Part shown: positions 8,752 to 18,112 of the stretch, one piece after another
Layout: each line of letters opens with the position of its first letter
Numbering within the stretch: the first letter of the stretch is position 1
Assembly (NCBI RefSeq): GCF_038618305.1
Contig: NZ_CP152017.1
Location: forward strand, 1,961,501 to 2,025,500
Direction of reading: 5' to 3'
DNA length: 64,000 bases
Source: Sporosarcina sp. FSL K6-2383
GTDB lineage: Bacteria; Bacillota; Bacilli; Bacillales_A; Planococcaceae
Made by a program: the position numbers and the translations under genes
Notes under the pieces: generated by a model
Told to the model about the DNA's origin: nothing
Databases searched by the model: none
What the model saw: only the letters and a program-made list of their open reading frames with translations

Positions 8752-9060
8752 ATGAAAAACATTTTATTAGCTTGTTCAGCAGGGATGTCTACAAGCCTAC
8801 TCGTAAAGAAAATGGAGGAGGTTGCACAGAGCAAAGGAATTGAAGTGAATATTTGGGCAGTTTCACAGGACAAGGCAATGAAGGAAATTGAAAAGGCTGA
8901 TGTTCTATTAATTGGTCCGCAAATGAGATTTTTGAAGAAAAAGTTTTCAAGTGTTACAGAAGAGCAAGGAATACCGTTAGAAGTCATTGATACATTAGCA
9001 TATGGCAGATTAGACGGTGAAGCAGTGTTGAATAGAGCGCTAGAATTGATGGAAAACTAA
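8752..9060 (+). CDS. celA: PTS lactose/cellobiose-type transporter subunit IIB
   Basis: 102 residues, full length for this family. The phosphorylatable Cys is in LLACSAGMSTS at position 8, at the tip of the first beta strand. It takes phosphate from IIA and passes it to the sugar during import by IIC. The RBS AAAGGGAGG lies just upstream of the ATG. First gene of the PTS operon, controlled by the cre-containing promoter at 8685-8707. Confidence 0.93.
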   Translation: MKNILLACSAGMSTSLLVKKMEEVAQSKGIEVNIWAVSQDKAMKEIEKADVLLIGPQMRFLKKKFSSVTEEQGIPLEVIDTLAYGRLDGEAVLNRALELMEN

Positions 9061-9085
9061 TCTAACAGATAAAGGGGAGAGCAGG

Positions 9086-10372
9086 ATGGAAAATAATAAA
9101 TTTATGCGCTTTTTGGAAAACTTCTTACTTCCAATAGCAGATAAACTAAATAATAATCGCTATTTAACTTCATTGCGTGACGGATTTATGATAGCTTTAC
9201 CATTGATTATTTTCGGATCGATATTTGTTGTTATTGCAAATCTTCCGTTTCTTGATAAAGTGATAAGTGCAGAAGCATTAACAGCCTATCAAAATGCTTT
9301 GGGGCCAGCTTCAGCTGCGACATTAAGTTTAATGGGACTATTTGTTATTGTAGGTATCGGTTATAAGTTAACTGAACACTACAAAGGTGAAGCCATTTAT
9401 GGTGGTGTGATCGCATTAGCCTCTGTACTTATTATGACACCACAAGTTTTAGACGGTGTTTCAGGTGTTATCCCGACTGCAAGCCTCGGGGCTCAGGGGA
9501 TGTTTTTAGGAATATTTACTGCCTTTATTTCAGCAGAACTATATCGCTTCTTTGTTAAAAAAGAATGGACAATTAAAATGCCCCCGGGTGTTCCTGGTGC
9601 TGTAGCAAAATCATTCAGTGCATTAATTCCCGTTACGTTAACATTAACTATATTTTTAATCATCCGAATTCTATTTAGTTATACTACATTTGAAACGGTA
9701 CAGAACTTTATCTATACTGTCATTCAAGGACCGTTAACTGTCTTAGGAAGTGGATTACCTGCTACAATTGTTGCAGTGCTACTCATTCAAGTATTCTGGT
9801 TCTTCGGTTTACATGGTCAAATTATTGTAAACTCTGTTTTCGATCCAATCTGGTATACATTGAATGAACAAAACTTAGCTGCGTTCCAAGCGGGAACAGA
9901 ATTACCAAATATTATTACAAAGCAATTCATAGATTCATTCCTAGTTGGAATGGGCGGATCAGGTATGACATTAGCTGTCATTATTCTAATCTTCATAATT
10001 GGTAGAAGTAGACAATTGAAGGAGTTAGCTAAATTAGGAACACCTTCGGGTATCTTTAATGTAAACGAACCGATTATCTTTGGGCTACCTATCATTTTGA
10101 ATCCTTTAGTAGTGATTCCATGGCTAGTAGCGCCGGTTGTTGTCACATTAACTACGTATTTTGCCATGGCAACAGGATTAGTTCCACCACCAGCAGGAAT
10201 TATCGTACCTTGGACAACACCACCGATTTTGAATGGATTCTTGGCAACAGGAAATGCATGGCAGGGTGGAGTGTTACAAGCCTTTAATCTATTTGTTGTT
10301 ATGCTTATTTGGTGGCCATTCCTACGAATCATGGACAAAAAATACTATGAAAATGAACAAGTTCAAAAATAA
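9086..10372 (+). CDS. celB: PTS cellobiose-type transporter subunit IIC
   Basis: 428 residues with about ten membrane helices. Family landmarks are the N-terminal SLRDGFMIALPLIIFGS, the FWFFGLHGQ region and the GIFNVNEPIIFGLPI sugar-binding loop with the conserved NEP. It is the membrane channel that binds and translocates the disaccharide. RBS AAAGGGGAGAGC before ATG 9086. It lies 25 nt after IIB; a 185-nt gap with a structured region separates it from IIA. Confidence 0.93.
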   Translation: MENNKFMRFLENFLLPIADKLNNNRYLTSLRDGFMIALPLIIFGSIFVVIANLPFLDKVISAEALTAYQNALGPASAATLSLMGLFVIVGIGYKLTEHYKGEAIYGGVIALASVLIMTPQVLDGVSGVIPTASLGAQGMFLGIFTAFISAELYRFFVKKEWTIKMPPGVPGAVAKSFSALIPVTLTLTIFLIIRILFSYTTFETVQNFIYTVIQGPLTVLGSGLPATIVAVLLIQVFWFFGLHGQIIVNSVFDPIWYTLNEQNLAAFQAGTELPNIITKQFIDSFLVGMGGSGMTLAVIILIFIIGRSRQLKELAKLGTPSGIFNVNEPIIFGLPIILNPLVVIPWLVAPVVVTLTTYFAMATGLVPPPAGIIVPWTTPPILNGFLATGNAWQGGVLQAFNLFVVMLIWWPFLRIMDKKYYENEQVQK

Positions 10373-10413
10373 TTACGATATTAAGGTGAAATAAAGAACC
10401 TTACACCAATGCT

Positions 10414-10499
10414 TGGCGTCTGGGGATGCCTCCCGCGATTAAGGAAGTTTGAAAAAACATGATTAGTCTTAATTCGCATCGGTGCCCCAGTTGACGCCA
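10414..10499 (+). other. Long imperfect hairpin between IIC and IIA genes
   Basis: TGGCGTC (10414-10420) pairs with GACGCCA (10493-10499), TGGGG with CCCCA, ATGC with GCAT and ATTAAG (10438-10443) with CTTAAT (10468-10473). The result is an ~86-nt branched or bulged hairpin, GC-richer than its surroundings. It is probably an RNA processing or differential-expression element, or a small mobile repeat. No other copy was found in the window. Confidence 0.5.
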
Positions 10500-10557
10500 T
10501 TGCTAGAGATTACAGTGAAACGGAAAATTACGGAATCGTTTCAAGAAGGAGTAACCT

Positions 10558-10863
10558 ATGGATAAAATAACAGAAATAGCATTCCAAATCATTTTAAATG
10601 CTGGGAATGGAAAATCGAGTGCAATGGAAGCTATACAAGCAGCGAAGGAAAAAAACTTTGAAGAGGCTGATCGTCTCATCGAAGAAGCTGGAGAAGAGTT
10701 GGGGAAGGCGCATAGCTATCAAACTAAATTACTGCAAAAAGAAGCTAGTGGTGAAGAGAATCCTATCACTGTGATGCTTATCCATTCTCAGGACCATTTA
10801 ATGACGGCGATGACTGTTAGAGATTTAGCAATAGAAATTGTTGAAATTTATCGCAATAAATAA
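10558..10863 (+). CDS. celC: PTS lactose/cellobiose-type transporter subunit IIA
   Basis: 101 residues, all helical, full length. The active-site His lies in VMLIHSQDHLMT near residue 77, matching the family motif HAQDHLM. It relays phosphate from HPr to IIB. The RBS AGAAGGAG lies upstream of the ATG. It is followed closely by the GH1 gene. Confidence 0.93.
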   Translation: MDKITEIAFQIILNAGNGKSSAMEAIQAAKEKNFEEADRLIEEAGEELGKAHSYQTKLLQKEASGEENPITVMLIHSQDHLMTAMTVRDLAIEIVEIYRNK

Positions 10864-10876
10864 TGGAGGTATTCGC

Positions 10877-12265
10877 ATGTCAGTACAATATAAATTCCCG
10901 ACAGGTTTTTGGTGGGGAAGCGCAACGTCAGCAACACAAATTGAAGGTGCTGCAAATGAAGGAGGAAAGGGACTAAATATATGGGATCATTGGTATAAAA
11001 CAGAACCGAATCGTTTTTTCGATAATGTTGGTCCTGAGTCTACTTCTAATTTCTATCATTTGTATAAAGAAGATATTCGTTTGATGAAAGAAATTGGTCA
11101 TAATACATTTCGAATGTCTATTTCATGGTCCCGCTTAATTCCAACTGGACGTGGAAAGGTAAATGCCGAAGCTGTACAGTTCTATAATAATGTCATTGAT
11201 GAATTGATTGCCAATGATATCGAGCCATTTGTTACTCTTTATCACTTTGATATGCCACTGGAACTTCAAGAAGAAGGTGGTTGGGAAAATAGGGAAGTTG
11301 TCGAGGCTTATACAGACTATGCTAAAGAATGTTTCCGCCTATTTGGTGATCGCGTGCAAAAATGGTTCACGTTCAATGAACCAATTGTTCCGGTTGAGGG
11401 AGGCTATCTGTACGATTTCCACTATCCTAATGTTGTTGATGCAAGGCGTGCAGTCCAAGTGGCTTATCATACGATGATTGCTCATGCTCAAGCTGTAAGA
11501 GCATATCGCACATTTTCATTTGAAGAGGGGCAAATTGGGATTGTTTTAAATTTAACGCCATCTTACCCGAGAAGTGAGAATCCGGCTGATTTACAGGCTT
11601 CCAATCGAGCTGATTTATTCTTCAATCGTAGTTTTTTAGATCCATCCGTATTAGGAGAATATCCAGCTGAGTTGATTGATATACTGAGAGAACACGATCA
11701 GTTGCCTGTGACGGAACAAGGTGATAGCAAATTATTAAAAGAAGGGATTGTCGATCTTCTTGGCGTAAACTATTATCAACCACGACGAGTGAAAGCAAAG
11801 GAACATTTACCTAACACAGACGGTCCATTTATGCCTGATTGGTTCTTTGATAATTATGAAATGCCAGGTAGGAAAATGAATAAGTACCGTGGATGGGAAA
11901 TATACGAAAAAGGCATTTATGATATAATGATGAACCTAAAGGAAAACTATGGAAATGTCGAGTCGTTTATTGCTGAAAATGGAATGGGTGTTGAAGACGA
12001 GTCACGGTTTATAGTCGATGGTGAAGTTCAGGATGATTACCGGATTGAATTCATTGGTGGTCATTTGAAATGGTTGCATAAAGCAATCGAAGAGCAATGT
12101 AATGTTCGAGGTTTTCACATGTGGTCATTTATGGATAATTGGTCATGGATGAATGCTTATAAAAATCGTTATGGCTTTATCTCAGTAGATATTGAAACAC
12201 AGAAAAGAACTCCTAAAAAGAGCGCCCATTGGATAAAAACTGTTTCCGAAAATAATGGTTTCTAA
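10877..12265 (+). CDS. 6-phospho-beta-glucosidase, GH1 family
   Basis: 462 residues, full length for GH1. The acid/base Glu is in WFTFNEP (about residue 170) and the nucleophile in FIAENGMGVED (about residue 370). The segment DNWSWMNAYKNRYG has Ser where true glucosidases carry the Glu of FEW, as in 6-phospho-glycosidases, fitting hydrolysis of the phosphorylated disaccharide made by the PTS. The ATG at 10877 has TGGAGGT at 10864-10870; an in-frame start at 10838 would overlap the IIA gene and was rejected. Confidence 0.9.
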   Translation: MSVQYKFPTGFWWGSATSATQIEGAANEGGKGLNIWDHWYKTEPNRFFDNVGPESTSNFYHLYKEDIRLMKEIGHNTFRMSISWSRLIPTGRGKVNAEAVQFYNNVIDELIANDIEPFVTLYHFDMPLELQEEGGWENREVVEAYTDYAKECFRLFGDRVQKWFTFNEPIVPVEGGYLYDFHYPNVVDARRAVQVAYHTMIAHAQAVRAYRTFSFEEGQIGIVLNLTPSYPRSENPADLQASNRADLFFNRSFLDPSVLGEYPAELIDILREHDQLPVTEQGDSKLLKEGIVDLLGVNYYQPRRVKAKEHLPNTDGPFMPDWFFDNYEMPGRKMNKYRGWEIYEKGIYDIMMNLKENYGNVESFIAENGMGVEDESRFIVDGEVQDDYRIEFIGGHLKWLHKAIEEQCNVRGFHMWSFMDNWSWMNAYKNRYGFISVDIETQKRTPKKSAHWIKTVSENNGF

Positions 12266-12339
12266 TTATGGATTATGAGCCATCAATAATTTTCAAGCTT
12301 CATAATCCTTCGGTACAGTGATTAAGTGAGCTTTGGAGG

Positions 12340-12372
12340 GGTTTTGACTTACTTGTAGGTCAAAGCCTTTTT
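12340..12372 (+). terminator. Terminator between the GH1 gene and the PRD regulator
   Basis: GGTTTTGAC (12340-12348) pairs with GTCAAAGCC (12359-12367, one G-T pair) and is followed by TTTTT. Read-through or an internal promoter would be needed for the next gene. Confidence 0.75.
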
Positions 12373-12401
12373 AGCTTCACTAGTAAGGAGAGTTGGCTTT
12401 G

Positions 12402-14345
12402 ATGTTGACCTTAAGAATAAAAACAATCCTTCGAGAATTGGTAGCCGTAGCAACACCTATTACAGGTAAATATTTGGCAACTATCAACCAAGTTACTTCT
12501 AGGACAATAAGAGAAGACATAAAAACCCTTGATTTATTGCTCGTCGATAATGGAGCGAATATTGATTCGATAATGGGGCAAGGATATAAATTAAGGATTA
12601 CAGATGAGCAATTATTTCGTAGCTATTTAAAAAGAATTTCTGGCGATGATTCTACACTTGGAAAAGTGATTCCTAAATTACCAGAGGAGCGAATTATTTA
12701 TCTCATAAAGCGCTTCCTTTTAAGTGAGAGATACATTAAGCTAGATGATCTAGCTGACGAAATGTACGTTAGCAAATCGACCATTCAAAATGATTTAGTG
12801 CATGTTAAAAACAAGCTGTCATTGTATGACATTCGTTTAGAAGCACGTCCTAATTATGGATTGAAAGTCAGTGCCGATGAATTAAAGCTCCGTTTTTGTA
12901 TGGCTGAATATATATTTGAGCGAAGAGAGGGGATAGCTCGGCAACTATTCGGCTCTCACTTTACGCTGCTATCACAAGGGGAATTGGATTCTTTATTAGA
13001 AATCATTGTAAGTCAAATCAATATTCATCAAATTACTGTGTCGGATATTGCGATTAATAATCTAGTGATTCATATGGCTATCGCCTATAAAAGAATAAAA
13101 GATGGCTATCACATTACTTTATATAAAACGGATCTAGATGAAATACTTGGACAAAAGGAATATCAGGTGGCTAGCGAAATTGTTAGGAAAGTTGAGGAGC
13201 GGTTTCAAGTTGAGTTTCCTCAAGAAGAAACGGCATATATCGCACTACACTTACTAGGTACGAAAATCTTATTACAAATGAATGCTACGAATAAGATTAT
13301 TAAAGAAGTTGTAGAGGAAGATATTTCAAAGGTAGTCGTAAAAATGTTGGACAAAATAGAGTCCAAGCTAAACCTAGGGGTGAGCGAGGATCAAGAGCTT
13401 ATTATCGCATTAAGCTTACATTTAAAGCCTGCAGTCAATCGTTTTAAATATGGTATGAATGTTAGGAATCCAATGCTTGAAGATATTAAGAAAAATTACC
13501 CCCTTGCTTTTGAAGCTGGGGTTATTGCGGGGGCAACTATCAATGAGCAGATTGCCATGGAAGTTGACGAGAATGAGATAGGCTATCTTGCGCTTCACAT
13601 AGGAGCTGCCATTGAACGAAGGAAATCGAAGATTGGTCCAAAGAAATGTTTAATCGTTTGTGCTTCAGGATTAGGAACTGCACAATTAATTTACTATAAA
13701 TTGAAGAATCAGTTCGGAGAAGGACTAGAGCTTGTAGGCACTACTGAATATTATAAGCTACATCAATATAATTTACTGGATATTGACTTTATCGTAAGTT
13801 CTATTCCAATTCAAGAACAGCTTCCAGTCCCTGTTATTATCGTTAACGCTATTTTAGGAGATACAGATATAAGAAAAATAGAACAATTTATCGTGCATTC
13901 AAAGCAAAAGTTTAACGCTTTTTTCCAAGAGGAGCTTATGTTTTTAACTAAAAGTTTTGTATCCCAAGAAGAAACATTGGAATTTTTGCATACTGCATTA
14001 TTGGATAAAGGATTAGTTGATGGAACATTTCTCGATGCAATTTATGAGCGAGAGAAAGTAGCACCGACATCATTTGGAAATTTAGTGGCGATTCCACATC
14101 CTATAACACCCAATTCGGATAAAACCTTTCTAGCGGTTTGTACATTAACAAAACCCGTTATGTGGAATGGTAAACCTGTACAATTTATTTGTTTACTCAG
14201 TGTGAAAAAGAATAGTCAAGAAGATTTACAAGGGATGTATGATTTGCTAGGGGAAATTATTCATGATAGTTCACTTGTCGAAAAGTTAATTAATGTGAAA
14301 ACATATGATGCATTTATGAAAGTGTTATCAAAAGAAAAAGCGTAA
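12402..14345 (+). CDS. licR: BglG/LicR-type PRD transcriptional activator with EIIB- and EIIA-like domains
   Basis: 647 residues. In order: HTH_11 (residues ~1-60), a second Mga-like helix-turn-helix (~85-165), two PRD domains (~180-400), an EIIB-like domain with CLIVCASGLGTAQ (~425) and a C-terminal EIIA-like domain with the histidine of AIPHPITP (~565). Activity is expected to be set by PTS phosphorylation: HPr activates through PRD, and the IIB of the cognate transporter inhibits. The ATG at 12402 is 11 nt after AAGGAG; an in-frame TTG at 12393 is too close. It most likely activates the upstream PTS operon. Confidence 0.88.
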   Translation: MLTLRIKTILRELVAVATPITGKYLATINQVTSRTIREDIKTLDLLLVDNGANIDSIMGQGYKLRITDEQLFRSYLKRISGDDSTLGKVIPKLPEERIIYLIKRFLLSERYIKLDDLADEMYVSKSTIQNDLVHVKNKLSLYDIRLEARPNYGLKVSADELKLRFCMAEYIFERREGIARQLFGSHFTLLSQGELDSLLEIIVSQINIHQITVSDIAINNLVIHMAIAYKRIKDGYHITLYKTDLDEILGQKEYQVASEIVRKVEERFQVEFPQEETAYIALHLLGTKILLQMNATNKIIKEVVEEDISKVVVKMLDKIESKLNLGVSEDQELIIALSLHLKPAVNRFKYGMNVRNPMLEDIKKNYPLAFEAGVIAGATINEQIAMEVDENEIGYLALHIGAAIERRKSKIGPKKCLIVCASGLGTAQLIYYKLKNQFGEGLELVGTTEYYKLHQYNLLDIDFIVSSIPIQEQLPVPVIIVNAILGDTDIRKIEQFIVHSKQKFNAFFQEELMFLTKSFVSQEETLEFLHTALLDKGLVDGTFLDAIYEREKVAPTSFGNLVAIPHPITPNSDKTFLAVCTLTKPVMWNGKPVQFICLLSVKKNSQEDLQGMYDLLGEIIHDSSLVEKLINVKTYDAFMKVLSKEKA

Positions 14346-14372
14346 AATAGGTAGGTACTATTTTACGCTTTT
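14336..14372. terminator. Bidirectional terminator after licR
   Basis: AAAAGCGTAAAATAG (14336-14350) pairs perfectly with 14358-14372 around a 7-nt loop and overlaps the stop codon of licR. A second perfect 11-bp hairpin (14375-14385 with 14397-14407) follows. Confidence 0.8.
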
Positions 14373-14411
14373 GTCTGAGTTCAGCAGAAAACCCCGGCTG
14401 AACTCAGATAA

Positions 14412-14560
14412 AGCCTCCGGCGGATGTCAGGGATTTTGAAAGGAGTCAAGAAGGAAGTCTAAGTGCGCGACGTCCTGTCGCAACGACTGCATAACCTACA
14501 TCCTGTTGGTCTCAAGCTCAATTCAAAATCCCGACGCAATTACGCCAAGGCGTAATTGAT
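14412..14560. repeat. Structured dispersed repeat, copy A
   Basis: About 150 bp, GC-rich against its surroundings, sitting where the licR unit and the gal operon converge. A closing stem GGGATTTTGAA (14430-14440) with TTCAAAATCCC (14522-14532) encloses a hairpin GCGAC-GTCCT-GTCGC (14467-14481) and another around ACCTACATCCTGTTGGT; a third hairpin, CAATTACGCC with GGCGTAATTG (14537-14558), follows. Copy B at 53457-53605 is closely similar with paired changes in the stems. It looks like an extragenic repeat family of the host. Confidence 0.75.
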
Positions 14561-14579
14561 TATGTCCATTTTGAGCAAT

Positions 14580-15620
14580 CTAATCTAGTAGCACGCCAAA
14601 TGAAAACACGGTCTGTTTATCATAGGGGATATGCGCATCTAGCCGTACAGTTGGAAAGCCTTCATGATGCAAGGAAGCGGGGGAGGCTTGTGTTTCAAAA
14701 CAAATGCCGTCATATCGTTTAGATGTGCCCTCTGTTAGCTCCAGCCCTTCAGTCAGATTATTGGCTGTGTACATGACTACACCCGGTTGATTGGTCTTGA
14801 TTGTCATAACACGCCCACTGACTTCGTCTTTAACATAAATTGCTTCCTGTTGTTGAGGATTCAAAATAAAATAATGGTCATAACCATGACTTGCTATGAT
14901 ATTTTGTGAGAATGTGGAGTCAATCCCATCGGCAATCAATTGCCCAGTCCGAAAATCAAATGGTGTATGCGTGACCTCGAGCTTGTTACCCGTTGGAATT
15001 AATTCATTATCGAGTTCAATAAATTCATCACTAGCGATTGTGACATGATGGTCGTGTATCGTCCGTCCTATATTCCCAGATAAATTAAAGTATGAGTGAT
15101 TGGTTAAAGTAAGTGCAGTATTTTTATCGGAAGTTGCCACGTAATCGACAATTAGCTCATTGTTATTGGTCAATGTATAAGTAACAGTAATCTCCACTGT
15201 CCCCGGATAGCCTCCTTCACCGTCTACGCTCGTATGTGACAAAGCCACTCCTACTGTATCCTCTGTTTGAAAGGGGGCAGCTGTCCAAATGACTTGATGC
15301 AACCCACCAGCACCGCCATGTAAATGATGGGCTTCTTCATTTGCTTCTAATCTATAGGATTGATCTTCTATGGCAAAAGTAGCTGCTTGAATTCTTCCTG
15401 CTACACGACCAATAATCGCACCAAGAAAGTTAAGGTTCTGGGTATAGTCTGCATGGTTTTTGAAACCTAGTACGACGTTCTCGATGTTGTTATGACGATC
15501 TGGAACGTTAATAGCAGTAATGATGCCACCATAGTTTAGCAAGCTGACGCTCATGTTCTGCTGATTGGTTAGTGTGAATAATTTCCAGTTATTCACGGTG
15601 TTTTGTATGTCTATATTCAT
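14580..15620 (-). CDS. galM: Aldose 1-epimerase (mutarotase)
   Basis: 346 residues, full length. It interconverts alpha and beta anomers of galactose before GalK acts. The catalytic His/His/Glu are placed by HHLHGG (~residue 100), NHSYFNLSG (~175) and the late FETQASPAS segment with its Glu. The ATG follows the galT stop codon with no gap, with the RBS AAAAGGGCGG inside galT. Last gene of the gal operon; the structured repeat at 14412 lies behind it. Confidence 0.93.
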   Translation of the reverse strand: MNIDIQNTVNNWKLFTLTNQQNMSVSLLNYGGIITAINVPDRHNNIENVVLGFKNHADYTQNLNFLGAIIGRVAGRIQAATFAIEDQSYRLEANEEAHHLHGGAGGLHQVIWTAAPFQTEDTVGVALSHTSVDGEGGYPGTVEITVTYTLTNNNELIVDYVATSDKNTALTLTNHSYFNLSGNIGRTIHDHHVTIASDEFIELDNELIPTGNKLEVTHTPFDFRTGQLIADGIDSTFSQNIIASHGYDHYFILNPQQQEAIYVKDEVSGRVMTIKTNQPGVVMYTANNLTEGLELTEGTSKRYDGICFETQASPASLHHEGFPTVRLDAHIPYDKQTVFSFGVLLD

Positions 15621-17111
15621 TCAATCGTCCGCCCTTTTATTGATACTGTTGATAAATCGTTCACATGCATGGTTATCTTTAAAGACGCCCGCATCTCCAA
15701 GTACTTTAGCAAATTTAGCTCCTAGTTCTTGTTCTAAAAATGCATCAATTTGTACAAGATCACCCAACAGTCCATATTTTTCTTTAAGCTGGTCCGCCCA
15801 TTGATGATGGTAGGGGGCAACAGTACTTGGTCGATCTTGTAAAAATGCCTTAATTTCTACTAATTCATCCTTCAAACGAGCGGGTAGAACAGCGAGCCCC
15901 ATCACTTCAATCAGCCCAATATTTTCTTTTTTGATGTGATGAACATCAGCATGTGGATGGAAAATCCCTAATGGATGTTCATCAATTGTTCGATTATTAC
16001 GTAACACTAAATCAAGTTCAAACTGTCCATCACGCATACGGGCAATCGGTGTGATGGTATTATGTGGCGTATTTCCACTGAAAGCACTAATACTTGCTTG
16101 CTCATCATTGTAATTTTTCCAGATTGAGAGGATATGGTCTGCCGCTTCAATCAATGACTCGGTGCTGACACCTTGTAAGCGAATGGTCGTTAGTGGCCAT
16201 TCCAAAATAGTCGCTGATACATCTGAGAAATGATCGAGTTCGAACGACAAAGCAGTGGCGGCAGCAGTCATTGGAAAGTCATATCTACCAGCCTGATAAT
16301 GATCATGGCTTAAAATAGATCCACCGACAATCGGTAAATCAGCATTTGAACCAATAAAATAATGTGGAAACTTGCTGATAAAATGAAGCAATCGCTCAAA
16401 AGTCGCTTTACCAATTTTCATATCACGATGTTTTTCAGCTAGCAAAATACTATGCTCGTTATAATAGACATACGGTGAATATTGTAAATACCAGTTTTCA
16501 TTAGTGAGTGATATTTTTATCACACGGTGATTGGCGCGTGCGGGATAACCAGTTCGACCTGCGTAGCCCTCGTTTTCGATGCATAAGAGACATTTTGGAT
16601 AATTCACCGTATGCTTTAATTGGCTCTCACGTTTAATTTGTTCTGGATCTTTCTCAGGTTTTGATAGATTAATCGTAATATCCAATTTACCGTAGATTGT
16701 ATCAGTTTTAAATTGGATATTCTTTTGGATTCGGTTCATCTGAATATAATTGCTATTTTTACTTAATGCATAAAAATAATCGGTTGCTTGTTGTGGGGAA
16801 TGGCGATACTTCTCTTGAAAAATGTTATTAATAACAGAAGGTCTTGCCACAAAGCAATTCATGATATTGGCGGATAGGATTTCTCTGTCATCAAAGACAT
16901 CTTCAATGATACCCTGTTCAACAGCATAATCAATGATTTGTTCAAGTAAATTGGGAATGGTATCGTCTATCGAATTTTCAATTTGTGCCGGCATTGCTTT
17001 GAGATGGAGTAAGGCAAGCACCTGGTTTGTGGCGTAGATTTGGTCAGCATATTCAATTAGCTCGATCTGAAGTGCTTGTCGAATAAGTCCCGTAATCTGT
17101 TGATAAATCAT
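15621..17111 (-). CDS. galT: UDP-glucose--hexose-1-phosphate uridylyltransferase (class II GalT)
   Basis: 496 residues, matching the Firmicute-type GalT, which is longer than the E. coli type. It swaps UMP between UDP-glucose and galactose-1-phosphate. Recognisable segments are [14 protein letters not shown], the [10 protein letters not shown] region and [14 protein letters not shown] with the HxHxQ-like active site. The ATG at 17111 overlaps the galE stop as ATGA, so it is translationally coupled. A longer in-frame start at 17165 lies within galE and was rejected. Confidence 0.93.
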   Translation of the reverse strand: MIYQQITGLIRQALQIELIEYADQIYATNQVLALLHLKAMPAQIENSIDDTIPNLLEQIIDYAVEQGIIEDVFDDREILSANIMNCFVARPSVINNIFQEKYRHSPQQATDYFYALSKNSNYIQMNRIQKNIQFKTDTIYGKLDITINLSKPEKDPEQIKRESQLKHTVNYPKCLLCIENEGYAGRTGYPARANHRVIKISLTNENWYLQYSPYVYYNEHSILLAEKHRDMKIGKATFERLLHFISKFPHYFIGSNADLPIVGGSILSHDHYQAGRYDFPMTAAATALSFELDHFSDVSATILEWPLTTIRLQGVSTESLIEAADHILSIWKNYNDEQASISAFSGNTPHNTITPIARMRDGQFELDLVLRNNRTIDEHPLGIFHPHADVHHIKKENIGLIEVMGLAVLPARLKDELVEIKAFLQDRPSTVAPYHHQWADQLKEKYGLLGDLVQIDAFLEQELGAKFAKVLGDAGVFKDNHACERFINSINKRADD

Positions 17112-18112
17112 TCGTTTGTCACGTCCTTTTGGTAGCCGGTGGGGTGATTGACATGCCAGTTCCAAGCATCTTGAATAATTTTATCAATAGAAGTGCGTGT
17201 TGGCTGCCATCCTAATAAGGAAGCAGCTTTTTCAGAACTAGCGATCAAAATACTTGGATCACCTGCGCGACGCACACCTGCTTGTGTTGGGATTTCTTTG
17301 CCCGTCACTGCGCGTGCTGTTTCAATCATTTCTTTAACAGAAAAGCCTTGATTGCTCCCCAAATTGAAAATATCGCTTTTCCCCCCATTATTTAAGTATT
17401 GAAGGGCTAAAAGATGCGCTTGGATTAGGTCTTCTACATGTACATAGTCACGAATACAGCTACCATCTGGCGTATCATAATCCTCCCCGAAAATAGTAAT
17501 ATGTGTTCGTTGTCCGAGCGCTGTCTGGAGAATGATTGGAACAAGATGTGTCTCGGGATGATGATCTTCTCCAATTTTCCCAGATTCACGTGCACCTGAA
17601 ACATTGAAGTAGCGTAAGGCGACATAGTGAATGCCATAAGCTTGCTCGCACCATTTCATCATTTTTTCCATCGTCAGCTTCGTTTCCCCATATGTACTTG
17701 TCGGGTTAGTAGGCATGTCTTCTGTAATCGGCACTGCTTCAGGCTCCCCATAAGTAGCTGCTGTCGATGAAAAAACAATTTTCTTCACTTGAAATTCCTG
17801 CATCACTTGCAATAAAACCTGTGTGCCGTAAACGTTATTATCAAAATACTCCAGTGGCATTTCCATAGATTCACCAACAAGGGAATTCGCTGCAAAATGG
17901 ACAACGGCTTCAATGGATTCCTTCGTAAAGACACTACGCATAAAGGCAATATCACGAATATCCCCTTCATAAAAGGTTGCACCAGGATGGACAGCCTCTC
18001 TATGACCTGTCTGGAGATTATCAATAACGACAACATCCAATTGCTGGTCCATTAGCTGATAAACCGCATGTGATCCAATATAGCCTGCTCCACCTAAAAC
18101 TAATACACTCAT
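17108..18112 (-). CDS. galE: UDP-glucose 4-epimerase
   Basis: 334 residues. The N-terminal NAD-binding GGAGYIGSH, the catalytic STYGETK (Tyr-x-x-x-Lys, about 145-150) and the RYFNVSGA segment identify it. It interconverts UDP-galactose and UDP-glucose. The ATG directly follows the galK stop, with AAGGAG in the end of galK serving as RBS, and its stop overlaps the galT start. Confidence 0.95.
   Translation of the reverse strand: MSVLVLGGAGYIGSHAVYQLMDQQLDVVVIDNLQTGHREAVHPGATFYEGDIRDIAFMRSVFTKESIEAVVHFAANSLVGESMEMPLEYFDNNVYGTQVLLQVMQEFQVKKIVFSSTAATYGEPEAVPITEDMPTNPTSTYGETKLTMEKMMKWCEQAYGIHYVALRYFNVSGARESGKIGEDHHPETHLVPIILQTALGQRTHITIFGEDYDTPDGSCIRDYVHVEDLIQAHLLALQYLNNGGKSDIFNLGSNQGFSVKEMIETARAVTGKEIPTQAGVRRAGDPSILIASSEKAASLLGWQPTRTSIDKIIQDAWNWHVNHPTGYQKDVTNE

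Noticed and set aside
9817..10338. 173-codon frame antisense to the PTS IIC gene
   Set aside because: Lies wholly inside a well-supported gene and has no recognisable motif.
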